Position numbers and translations under genes: made by a program. Positions 6,323-12,661 of a DNA stretch of 13,288 bases are shown here, in pieces. Within the stretch, counting starts at the first letter, position 1. Each line of letters opens with the position of its first letter. The notes under the pieces were generated by a model. That model saw only the letters and a program-made list of their open reading frames with translations, did not search any database and had not been told where the DNA came from. This stretch comes from Clostridiales bacterium UBA3259 (GTDB lineage Bacteria > Bacillota_A > Clostridia > Oscillospirales > Oscillospiraceae). The DNA lies in contig DEUP01000026.1 of assembly GCA_002362625.1 (NCBI GenBank), positions 23,692 to 36,979 of the forward strand, written 5' to 3'.

Positions 6323-6876
6323 AGATATCCCTCCTTTTGTAAGTAATCCTTGAGTCCCAGCCGGGTGCGGTACAGCAGGGACTTGCACTTGCTTTCCGTC
6401 ATGCCGCAGTACTGGGCCACTTCCTTCAGCGGATCGAGAAAATAGTATCTGCCCAAAAAGGCTGTCCGGGTGGTTTCCGGAAGCAGCCGCAGGTAGATGG
6501 CCACAGCGTCCGCCAGCAGCTTCCCATTCACCGTCTCCTCGGTGGTATTCCCGCCGGAAACACACTCCTCCAGCTCCTCCAGAGACAGGGCATATTCCGA
6601 GGCCATCCGCTTATCCCGGGTGCGGTAGCGGAACAAATCAATGGAGATCCGCCGGGTCAGCTTGGCAAGGTAGGCGGACAGGATACCGGGACGATGGGGC
6701 GGCATGGAATCCCAGGCCGCGAGATAGGTGTCGTTGACACTTTCCCGGCTGTCCTCCGTATTGTTTAAGATATTGAAAGCGATCTTCTGCAGGTAATGGC
6801 CGTATTTCGTTTCCGTTTCCCGGATGGCGGCCTCATCCCGATCCCAATACAGGGATACGATCTGATTATCCTCCAC
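6319..6876 (-). CDS. ECF-type RNA polymerase sigma factor
   Basis: This 185-residue sigma-70 family protein has only regions 2 and 4. Region 2 covers about residues 15-90: YGHYLQKIAFNILNNTEDSRE, then NDTYLAAWDSMPP and LTRRISIDLFRYR, the usual -10 recognition helix area. Region 4 covers about 125-182 (LLPETTRTAFLGRYYFLDPLKEVA, then the helix-turn-helix CGMTESKCKSLLYRTRLGLK). I chose the GTG at 6876, which has AGGAG 8 nt upstream; the GTG three codons earlier abuts that same AGGAG and is too close. It is followed with a 4-nt overlap by the membrane anti-sigma-like gene and then a 36-aa peptide, so this is a regulatory operon. A candidate own-type promoter at 6901-6927 suggests autoregulation. 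The regulon is unknown; the neighbouring SpoIIQ-like and LRR genes have promoters of other types. Confidence 0.9.
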   Translation of the reverse strand: MEDNQIVSLYWDRDEAAIRETETKYGHYLQKIAFNILNNTEDSRESVNDTYLAAWDSMPPHRPGILSAYLAKLTRRISIDLFRYRTRDKRMASEYALSLEELEECVSGGNTTEETVNGKLLADAVAIYLRLLPETTRTAFLGRYYFLDPLKEVAQYCGMTESKCKSLLYRTRLGLKDYLQKEGYL

Positions 6877-6900
6877 TTTCTTCACTCCTCTCTACTTATA

Positions 6901-6927
6901 TAGACGACAAATTTTCCCTTCGGTTGC
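6901..6927 (-). promoter_or_regulatory. Candidate ECF-type (autoregulatory) promoter of the sigma operon
   Basis: On the minus strand GCAACC (6922-6927) and CGTCTA (6901-6906) are 15 bp apart. ECF promoters usually pair an AAC-containing -35 with a CGTC-type -10 at about this spacing. The leader to the GTG start would be under 20 nt and carries the AGAGAGGAG ribosome site. No sigma-A promoter of similar quality is present in the gap. Confidence 0.5.
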
Positions 6928-6947
6928 GGGGAAATCAAATTTTTTGT

Positions 6948-6984
6948 AAAAAATTCCGACCGCCCCGGGAAGGGGCAGTCGGAA
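6948..6984 (-). terminator. Rho-independent terminator after the LRR membrane protein gene
   Basis: The stem is 13 bp (6954-6966 with 6972-6984) with a 5-nt loop. One plus-strand mismatch becomes a U-G pair in the minus-strand RNA, and six uridines follow directly (6948-6953). This separates the LRR gene from the sigma operon. Confidence 0.9.
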
Positions 6985-7030
6985 CCCGCTCCGCTTAATT
7001 CCCTTTGGGGAACAAAGCACTCCATTTCCA

Positions 7031-8782
7031 TCAGTTCATGTACTCGGCGTGGAGGGCGTCCCGCATGGCGTAGTAGTTGGGAAGATTCCGCCAGCCGGAG
7101 GCTACCGTGTGGGTGCCGGAGGCTACCACACGGGTATCCGGCAGGGCCTGAGCCAGTTCCGCCGCGTCCTTCCCGCTGCCCAGGATCATGTACACATTTT
7201 TCAGCCAGGGCATTTCCTTCAGGGCCGAGATGTCCGGGAAGGCATTGCCGATGTTCAAATCCTCCAGGGCCGTGCAGCTCTTCAGCGGCTCCAGGGTGCG
7301 GATGCCGCTCCAGTCCAGCTCCAGGAACTTCAGCTTCTTGCAGTTTTCAATGCCGTCAACATACTGAACCGCCGTATGGGCCAGGATCAGATATTCCAGG
7401 TTGGTCAGCCCCTCCAGCCAGCTCACATCCTTTACCCCCAGGTGTCCCACATCCACGCTGATCAGGTCCTCGCAGTAGCGGAGGTTATAGGAGGTCGAAT
7501 CGTTAAAGTACACGTTGTACACATGGCAGTCCCGTCCCGGCATAAAGTAGGTGATATCCGTGCGGATGGGCTTGGAATCCCCCAGACGGATATACCATAC
7601 CACCTTATACTGATCCCGTGCCCGTTCCCGGAAGGCTGCCATATCGTCATGGGATATGTCCTGTTCCCCCATAAACAGCGTCTCCACATTGGGCAGGTAG
7701 GACATGGCCTCTTCCACCTGTTCGACGCTGTCCACTTCCACCGTGGACAGGTCAACCTCTGTTGCCTCAGGGGTGATGGTCATGCCGCCGATTGTAACGC
7801 TCCAGCTCACCTTGACATCAGGCAGAGCCGCTTCCAGGGAGAACACCGTCTCCGGGGCAGCCTTTGGATTCACAAGCGCCAATTCCGTCATGTCTTCCAG
7901 CAGGGACAGCAGGCTCAGATCCTCCTCACTGGCATGTTCGATGGTCACAGTCCGGGCATCGTCCCTGACCTTGTCCTCTCCCAGCTGGAGCTGGAAGGCA
8001 ATGCCATGCTCATGGCAGTAGCTTTGCAGCGCTCTGTAGTTTTTGATGCTTCCGCCGCCTTGCGCCGTTACCGTTTTCAGGTTTTCCAGATAGCTTACCC
8101 GGGAAACCTCCTCCTCTTCGATGCCGCTGAGGGTAATCTCCCGGGCATCGGGTTCGAAGGCCTGCCCTCCCAGAACGATGGCGTAGTCAACCTTCACTTC
8201 CGGGCGGCGTTTTTCCAGGGCCTTTAAATTGGCATAGTCCGTACACCCCCGGGCATCCACGGTTTTCAGTCTGGTGAAATAGTCCAGGGTGGTCAGATCC
8301 TTTTCAGACAGGGTGTTCACCGTCAGCGCTGTGGTATCGCTGGAATAGACCCGGCCCTGGAAGGAGATGCTCCAAATAATCCTGCAATTCGGAAGCTTTT
8401 CCGAGAGCCTGTCATACTGGGAGGGGGTCAGCTTTTCCTCCCGCAGATCCAGCATGGCCGCGTCCCTGGAATAGAAATGAAGCCCCACCATCACATACTG
8501 GCTCATACACCAGATCCCGGCCCCCAGCGCGGCAATCAGCGCCACCAGAAGAACCAGCCAGACCTGAGGACGTTTCTTTTTTCTGTTCTTCCCCTCAGGC
8601 TCCTTTGGTGCTGGAAGCGCCTCCTGTGGGACGGCTTCCTCCTGTTCGCTCCGCGCTTCCGGATCGCGCCAGCCCTCCGCTTCCTTCCAGATGTCACTTT
8701 CCCAGAAGTCCGCGTCGCTGCTGCCGTGTGTCTCCCTGGCATCCTGGCGGTCATGATTCTGGGTAAACTTTCCGGTATACAT
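7031..8782 (-). CDS. Single-pass membrane protein with tandem ~65-residue repeats and C-terminal leucine-rich repeats
   Basis: I do not recognise a named function for this 583-residue protein. It has a hydrophilic, acidic cytosolic N-terminus of about 72 residues ending in a basic anchor (KNRKKKRP), one transmembrane helix (about 73-93) and a large external part. The external part contains about five copies of a unit roughly 65 residues long, each starting with a strand of the type LPxxxVxWxIxxxG (near 130, 193, 258, 320 and 388), then a hydrophobic 'LTL' strand and an 'EEDL..L.yL..L.tv' helix-strand. Residues about 440-532 are LRR-like (LTNLEYLILAHTAV, KKLKFLELDWSGI, TALEDLNIG). ATG at 8782 has GGAGGAGGAAG about 6 nt upstream. 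It has its own promoter and terminator, so it is monocistronic. A surface-exposed binding or adhesion role is plausible but is only inference. Confidence 0.8.
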   Translation of the reverse strand: MYTGKFTQNHDRQDARETHGSSDADFWESDIWKEAEGWRDPEARSEQEEAVPQEALPAPKEPEGKNRKKKRPQVWLVLLVALIAALGAGIWCMSQYVMVGLHFYSRDAAMLDLREEKLTPSQYDRLSEKLPNCRIIWSISFQGRVYSSDTTALTVNTLSEKDLTTLDYFTRLKTVDARGCTDYANLKALEKRRPEVKVDYAIVLGGQAFEPDAREITLSGIEEEEVSRVSYLENLKTVTAQGGGSIKNYRALQSYCHEHGIAFQLQLGEDKVRDDARTVTIEHASEEDLSLLSLLEDMTELALVNPKAAPETVFSLEAALPDVKVSWSVTIGGMTITPEATEVDLSTVEVDSVEQVEEAMSYLPNVETLFMGEQDISHDDMAAFRERARDQYKVVWYIRLGDSKPIRTDITYFMPGRDCHVYNVYFNDSTSYNLRYCEDLISVDVGHLGVKDVSWLEGLTNLEYLILAHTAVQYVDGIENCKKLKFLELDWSGIRTLEPLKSCTALEDLNIGNAFPDISALKEMPWLKNVYMILGSGKDAAELAQALPDTRVVASGTHTVASGWRNLPNYYAMRDALHAEYMN

Positions 8783-8826
8783 CCAAGCTTCCTCCTCCCG
8801 CGTTTCCGCTTATGCGTATTGCGTTT

Positions 8827-8855
8827 ATTATCCGTCTATATATTCCATAAGTCAA
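8827..8855 (-). promoter_or_regulatory. Sigma-A promoter of the LRR membrane protein gene
   Basis: On the minus strand TTGACT (8850-8855) and GATAAT (8827-8832) are separated by 17 bp. The expected start near 8820 gives a leader of about 38 nt that ends in the GGAGGAGGAAG ribosome site. Confidence 0.8.
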
Positions 8856-8892
8856 GGAAAAATTTTTCTCCCGCCGCCGGATTTTTTATAAG

Positions 8893-8956
8893 AAAATCGT
8901 CCCCTGGTTTCCTCTCCAAACCCTGCTGTTTGAGGGGATTCCAAGGGGACGATTTT
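8893..8956 (-). terminator. Long nested-hairpin terminator after aspS
   Basis: The perfect 13-bp arms AAAATCGTCCCCT (8893-8905) and AGGGGACGATTTT (8944-8956) close a 64-nt structure. A second, bulged hairpin lies inside (around 8909-8938). In the minus direction the outer stem ends in TTTTC followed by an A/T-rich run. It starts 10 bp after the aspS stop codon. Confidence 0.75.
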
Positions 8957-8966
8957 GATTATGGGT

Positions 8967-10736
8967 TTACTCCTCCAAAATGGCGATGTGAACCGTATCC
9001 AGCTGGCTCTTGTCCACAGTGGTGGGAGCGCCCATCATCAGGTCCTGAGCGTTCTTGTTCATGGGGAAGGTGATAACCTCCCGGATGGACTCCTCACCTG
9101 TCAGCAGCATGACAATCCGGTCAATTCCGGGAGCCGCGCCGGCATGGGGCGGCGCGCCATAGGTAAAGGCGTTGTACATGGCGGGGAACTTGGCCTTCAC
9201 GTCCTCCTCGCCCAGACCCACCATCTGGAAGGCCTTCACCATGATCTCCGGATCATGGTTCCGGACAGCGCCGGAGGCGGTCTCGTAGCCGTTGCACACC
9301 AGGTCGTACTGGTCGGCCTTGATGGCCAGAAGCTTGTCCATGTCTCCCTCTGCCTCGGTGAGCGCCTTCACGCCGCCCTGGGGCATGGAGAAGGGATTGT
9401 GGCAGAATTCCAGAGCGCCGGATTCCTCGCCGATTTCGTACATGGGGAAGTCCACGATCCAGCACAGGGCGTACTGCTCCTCGTCGAAGTGGCCGGGAAC
9501 ACGCTTGCCCAGCATGGTGCGGATGACACCGGCGGTCTTCTGAGCGGCGGCCTTCCTGCCCGCCGCCATGCACACGAAGCTGCCGGGCTTCAGGTTCAGC
9601 TTGGCGGTGAGGGCATCCTTCTTTTCCCCAAGGAACTTGCTGATGCCGCCGGCGAAATTGCCGTTTTCGTCCACCTTCACCCAGCAGGCCTTGTTGCCGG
9701 TCTGCACCTCCACGTCGGTGAGGAGCTTGTCAATCCACTTTCTCGCCTGGGTGAAGTTGTCCACCGCCACGGCCTTGACGGTCGCGCCCTCGAAGGGGCC
9801 GAAGCCGCAGCCCTGAACCTCCGCGGTAATGTCCTGGATTTCCAGATCAATCCGCAGATCGGGCTTGTCGGAGCCGTAGCGCTCCATGGCATCGTTGAAG
9901 GGAATCCGGATAAAGGGAGCCTGGCTCACCCGCTTATACTTGCCAAACTTTTCGAATACAGGCTGGAGCACTTCCTCCAGGGTGGTGAGCACGTCGTTTT
10001 GGGTGGCGAAGGCCATTTCCATATCCAGCTGATAGAATTCGCCGGGGGTGCGGTCGGCGCGGGCGTCCTCGTCCCGGAAGCAGGGGGCGATCTGGAAATA
10101 GCGGTCAAAGCCGGAGGTCATCAGCAGCTGCTTAAACTGCTGAGGCGCCTGGGGCAGGGCATAGAACTTGCCGGGATGATTTCGGGCGGGCACCAGGTAG
10201 TCCCGGGCGCCCTCCGGGGAGGAAGCGGTGAGGATGGGGGTGGTGATCTCCAGGAAGTTCTTTGCGGTCATCCGGGCCCGGATATCCGCCACCACCTGGC
10301 AGCGGAGCACAATATTGCTCTTCACCGCGGGGTTGCGCAGGTCCAGGAACCGATACTTGAGTCTGGTGTTCTCGTCGGCGTCCTTACTCTTGTTGATCTC
10401 AAAGGGAAGCTGGTTGTGGATGCACTTGCCCAGCACCTCGATTTTTTCCGGCACCACTTCGATTTCGCCGGTGGGGATCTTCAAATTCTTGCTCTCCCGC
10501 TCCCGGACGGTGCCGGTAACGGAAAGGGTGGATTCCTTGTTGACGGGCTTGATGAGCTTCATCATTTCCTCAGTCTCAATGACCACCTGGGTGGTGCCGT
10601 AGTAGTCCCGCAGGACGCAGAAGGCGAAGTTCGCGCCCACCTCCCGGACATTTTCCAGCCAGCCGACAATGGTGACCTGCCTGCCCGCGTCGGAAAGCCG
10701 CAGCTCGCCGCAGTTATGTGTTCTGGATTGCATCAT
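8967..10736 (-). CDS. aspS: Aspartyl-tRNA synthetase
   Basis: This 589-residue class II synthetase charges tRNA with aspartate in the cytosol. It has an N-terminal OB-fold anticodon-binding domain (about 1-110), a catalytic core with class II motif 2 near 213-240 (FQIAPCFRDEDARADRTPGE), a bacterial-type GAD insertion (about 290-420) and motif 3 near 537-561 (GIDRIVMLLTGEESIREV). The length and GAD insertion make it the bacterial type rather than the shorter archaeal type. I chose the first ATG of an ATG-ATG pair (10736), 8 nt after AGGA in AGAGAGAGGA. The reading frame stays open 22 codons further upstream, but that stretch overlaps the promoter. No Gln/Glu-tRNA amidotransferase genes are here, so whether it also charges tRNA-Asn cannot be judged. 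It has its own promoter and terminator and no T-box, since the leader is only about 30 nt. Confidence 0.95.
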   Translation of the reverse strand: MMQSRTHNCGELRLSDAGRQVTIVGWLENVREVGANFAFCVLRDYYGTTQVVIETEEMMKLIKPVNKESTLSVTGTVRERESKNLKIPTGEIEVVPEKIEVLGKCIHNQLPFEINKSKDADENTRLKYRFLDLRNPAVKSNIVLRCQVVADIRARMTAKNFLEITTPILTASSPEGARDYLVPARNHPGKFYALPQAPQQFKQLLMTSGFDRYFQIAPCFRDEDARADRTPGEFYQLDMEMAFATQNDVLTTLEEVLQPVFEKFGKYKRVSQAPFIRIPFNDAMERYGSDKPDLRIDLEIQDITAEVQGCGFGPFEGATVKAVAVDNFTQARKWIDKLLTDVEVQTGNKACWVKVDENGNFAGGISKFLGEKKDALTAKLNLKPGSFVCMAAGRKAAAQKTAGVIRTMLGKRVPGHFDEEQYALCWIVDFPMYEIGEESGALEFCHNPFSMPQGGVKALTEAEGDMDKLLAIKADQYDLVCNGYETASGAVRNHDPEIMVKAFQMVGLGEEDVKAKFPAMYNAFTYGAPPHAGAAPGIDRIVMLLTGEESIREVITFPMNKNAQDLMMGAPTTVDKSQLDTVHIAILEE

Positions 10737-10773
10737 AGATAAAATCCTCTCTCTTGTCTGATTTAGCCTATCT

Positions 10774-10802
10774 ATTATTCCACAAACCCGCAGAAAAGTC
10801 AA
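10774..10802 (-). promoter_or_regulatory. Sigma-A promoter of aspS
   Basis: On the minus strand TTGACT (10797-10802) and AATAAT (10774-10779) lie exactly 17 bp apart. Transcription would start near 10767, about 30 nt before the start codon. Confidence 0.8.
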
Positions 10803-10838
10803 TGTGTGCCGGGAGAAAAACCCACATTTTCTCAGCAG

Positions 10839-10866
10839 AAAGGCCGTGGCTCACGCCTCGGCCTTT
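10839..10866 (-). terminator. Hairpin overlapping the DUF1836 stop codon, probable terminator
   Basis: The arms 10839-10846 and 10859-10866 pair over 8 bp (AAAGGCCG with CGGCCTTT), with a further 3-bp pairing and a 4-nt loop inside. The hairpin includes the stop codon at 10851-10853. Only three uridines follow before CTGCTGAG, so termination may be partial, with some read-through into aspS. Confidence 0.55.
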
Positions 10867-11408
10867 TCCTCTGCTTCCCTTGAACTCTCTGCCAGCTGCT
10901 CCTGAGACAGCCATTCCAGATTCCGTTCCAGATAAATTTTCTGTACGGATGCCACAACGCTGGTGTACAGCAGCCGCTTTTCCAGGGTAGTCTCCTCCTC
11001 CTGACTGTCCATCACGTCATCAATTTCAAAGGTAAACCGCAGTACGTTTTCAAATTCCCCGCAAAACCGATCATAGGCCCTTTGCACGCTATGGGTGCGT
11101 TTCTGAATGGCAAAGAAATCCGCCAGGGCGTCCAGGGATAAAATACTCTTATTCAGGGAAATAAAGAACAAATAGGCAATCTGCTCCCGGCTGTACTGCT
11201 TGCGCACGGGATTGGCGATTAAGCCCTTTTTCACATAATTGCTGATCATGGACGGGGTCAGGGTGAACTCCCCCAGAGGAGACAGATACTCGCTGATGTA
11301 CTTGCTTGCCTGCTCCAAATATAGCCCTACGTTGGGAATCTCGCTGAACCGGGGCAGCCGGAAATCCCGGATGGAATCCATAAAAAGCTGTTTGCTTTCC
11401 TGCTTCAT
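10851..11408 (-). CDS. DUF1836-domain protein, putative DNA-binding regulator
   Basis: This 185-residue soluble protein belongs to the Firmicute DUF1836 family. The N-terminal part resembles a MerR-like winged helix: FRLPRFSEIPNVGLYLEQ (16-33) followed by LTPSMISNYVKKGLI (50-64) and the RKQYSREQIAYLFFI strand-helix (69-83). The C-terminal half is helical and charged, with an Glu/Ala-rich end. The family's function is not established; the HTH-like region suggests DNA binding. I chose ATG at 11408, with AGGTG 6 nt upstream; two earlier in-frame starts (ATG 11414, GTG 11417) overlap that site. It has a near-consensus promoter and faces degV across 151 bp that contain the 22-bp repeats, so it could regulate itself and degV. 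That regulatory link is inference. Confidence 0.8.
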   Translation of the reverse strand: MKQESKQLFMDSIRDFRLPRFSEIPNVGLYLEQASKYISEYLSPLGEFTLTPSMISNYVKKGLIANPVRKQYSREQIAYLFFISLNKSILSLDALADFFAIQKRTHSVQRAYDRFCGEFENVLRFTFEIDDVMDSQEEETTLEKRLLYTSVVASVQKIYLERNLEWLSQEQLAESSREAEEKAEA

Positions 11409-11425
11409 TGTCATCACCTGATGTT

Positions 11426-11453
11426 ATTATAGCAGAAAACCTTCTTTTGTCAA
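11426..11453 (-). promoter_or_regulatory. Strong sigma-A promoter of the DUF1836 gene
   Basis: On the minus strand TTGACA (11448-11453) and TATAAT (11426-11431) are both full consensus, 16 bp apart, with a TGC extension before the -10. The leader is only about 10-15 nt and includes an inverted repeat CATCA-CC-TGATG (11412-11423) over the ribosome site. Confidence 0.88.
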
Positions 11454-11463
11454 TCGTGAAAAC

Positions 11464-11519
11464 TTATATCAAGTTTCTATTGACATTATATCAGGTTGTT
11501 GATACAATGGTATCAGTTA
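11464..11519 (+). repeat. Three direct repeats at 22-bp period in the DUF1836-degV intergenic region, candidate operator
   Basis: TTATATCAAGTT (11464-11475), TTATATCAGGTT (11486-11497) and the weaker TGGTATCAGTTA (11508-11519) repeat exactly every 22 bp, about two helical turns. The middle copy sits in the -35/-10 spacer of the degV promoter and also forms a dyad with an inverted TGATA (11500-11504). The outer copies flank the promoter. Binding here would block or remodel transcription of degV. Confidence 0.55.
11480..11508 (+). promoter_or_regulatory. Sigma-A promoter of degV
   Basis: TTGACA (11480-11485) and TACAAT (11503-11508) are 17 bp apart. The start would be near 11515, giving a leader of about 45 nt that ends in GGGAGG before the ATG. 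Confidence 0.85.
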
Positions 11520-11559
11520 TTAAAAAACCGATAATAAGTTTCAAATTGGGAGGCTCACC

Positions 11560-12420
11560 ATGAATTTTAGAATCGTTACGGACTCTTCCTCCAACGTTCT
11601 GCGGCTTGACGGAGAAAACTACGCCAGTGTCCCAATGAAGATCGTAACCTCCAGGGAATATATTGACAACCCAGACTTAAACGTAGCCGAGATGATCGAA
11701 GACCTGAAAACCTTCAGGCAGAGATCCGGCTCCTCCTGCCCCAATATTGGGGAATGGCTGGAGGCCTTCGCGGACGCGCCCTGTGTTTTCTGCGTCACCA
11801 TCACCAAGCACCTCTCCGGAAGCTACAGCGCCGCCAGGGAAGCAGCCGCCACCTATCTTTACGAGCATCCCGACAGAAAGGTTTTCGTCTTCGATTCCCT
11901 TTCCGCCGGGCCGGAGCTGATGCTCATTGTAAACAAAATCCGCCAGTGCGAGGGGTCGGGCGACGACTTTGAGACCACCACCGCAAAGGTGCTGGATTAC
12001 CATAACCACCTCCATACCCTGTTCTGCCTGGAATCCATGACGAATCTGGCAAGAAACGGCCGGGTCAATCCCATCGTCGCCAAGCTGGCCGGCACTTTGG
12101 GCATTCATGTGGCCGGGGATGCCAAGGGCGGCGAGCTGTCCCCGGTTCATAAGCCCCGGGGCGTGAAGAAGACCATCCGTGTTCTGGTGGAGATGCTCAA
12201 GGAGCGGGGCTTCCGCGATGGTGCCGTTCTCCGTGTGGCCCACTGCTTTGCCGAGGATACCGCTTATGTTTTCCGGGACGCGGTGCTTCAGGAGTTCCCC
12301 CACACCAGGTTTTCCCTGGAGCCTACCACCGCGCTGTGCAGCTTCTACGCGGAAACAGGCGGTCTGATTATCGCCTTTGAGGGCGGCTTCAATATGGAAA
12401 ATGACAACACCAAATTCTGA
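11560..12420 (+). CDS. DegV-family (FakB-like) fatty-acid-binding protein
   Basis: This 286-residue cytosolic protein is of the DegV fold, whose known members bind a fatty acid; in FakA/FakB systems the bound fatty acid is presented to the kinase FakA for phosphorylation. Visible family signatures are VTDSSSN (6-12), SSCPN in place of the usual TSQPS (58-62), TKHLSGSYSAA (82-92) and FDSLSAGPEL (111-120), then a C-terminal domain ending in GGLIIAFEGG. ATG at 11560 has GGGAGG 7 nt upstream. It is monocistronic: its own promoter at 11480-11508 and a strong terminator at 12436-12465. No fakA gene is in the window, so whether it feeds a fatty acid kinase is unknown. An acyl-CoA synthetase gene follows 241 bp downstream. 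Expression may be governed by the divergent DUF1836 protein. Confidence 0.9.
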   Translation: MNFRIVTDSSSNVLRLDGENYASVPMKIVTSREYIDNPDLNVAEMIEDLKTFRQRSGSSCPNIGEWLEAFADAPCVFCVTITKHLSGSYSAAREAAATYLYEHPDRKVFVFDSLSAGPELMLIVNKIRQCEGSGDDFETTTAKVLDYHNHLHTLFCLESMTNLARNGRVNPIVAKLAGTLGIHVAGDAKGGELSPVHKPRGVKKTIRVLVEMLKERGFRDGAVLRVAHCFAEDTAYVFRDAVLQEFPHTRFSLEPTTALCSFYAETGGLIIAFEGGFNMENDNTKF

Positions 12421-12435
12421 CATCCACCCATTCCT

Positions 12436-12465
12436 GCGCCGCGGCTTTTTCCGCGGCGCTTTTTT
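12436..12465 (+). terminator. Rho-independent terminator after degV
   Basis: The perfect 9-bp GC stem GCGCCGCGG/CCGCGGCGC (12436-12444 with 12451-12459) has a 6-nt loop and is followed at once by six T (12460-12465) and a further T-rich run. Confidence 0.95.
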
Positions 12466-12534
12466 GTTGTTTTCTGGCCGGTTATCCCGATAAAAGCCAC
12501 AAAAATCCCAGCCTTATGCCAGGACATATATTGA

Positions 12535-12559
12535 ATATTGTTTAAGATTTGAACAATAT
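12535..12559. repeat. AT-rich inverted repeat upstream of the acyl-CoA synthetase promoter
   Basis: The perfect 8-bp arms ATATTGTT (12535-12542) and AACAATAT (12552-12559) are 9 bp apart and end 12 bp before the -35 box. An outer pair ACATAT/ATATGT (12524-12529, 12556-12561) is also present. This looks like a regulator-binding dyad rather than a terminator, as it is A/T-rich and upstream of the promoter. Confidence 0.45.
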
Positions 12560-12571
12560 GTAAATTTTCTG

Positions 12572-12600
12572 TTGTATTTTCAGCAAAAATCGAGTATTAT
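12572..12600 (+). promoter_or_regulatory. Sigma-A promoter of the acyl-CoA synthetase gene
   Basis: TTGTAT (12572-12577) and TATTAT (12595-12600) are 17 bp apart. The start near 12607 would place a 6-bp GCCGGC hairpin (12608-12613 with 12619-12624, 5-nt loop) at the very 5' end of the mRNA, a position that often stabilises transcripts. The leader is about 55 nt. Confidence 0.7.
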
Positions 12601-12661
12601 GATTTCGGCCGGCCTTCCGCCGGCTCCATTGTGAGAGAACTTATATCGAAAGGCGATACAT

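Noticed and set aside
5486..6346. 286-codon plus-strand open frame
   Set aside because: Antisense to the anti-sigma-like gene and the 36-aa frame; no ribosome site or plausible neighbour on that strand.
8893..8956. Inverted repeat as an insertion-sequence end or MITE
   Set aside because: It is a single copy in the window, sits 10 bp after a stop codon, and has the shape of a terminator; no target-site duplication is visible.
8955..10742. 595-codon plus-strand open frame opposite aspS
   Set aside because: It spans almost exactly the aspS gene, and its His/Gly/Leu-rich translation is a codon-bias artefact with no recognisable domain.
10737..10767. T-box riboswitch before aspS
   Set aside because: The predicted leader is only about 30 nt, far too short for a T-box, and no T-box sequence is present.
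12345..12527. Minus-strand 60-codon frame across the degV terminator
   Set aside because: It reads through a strong terminator hairpin and the end of degV, with no ribosome site.
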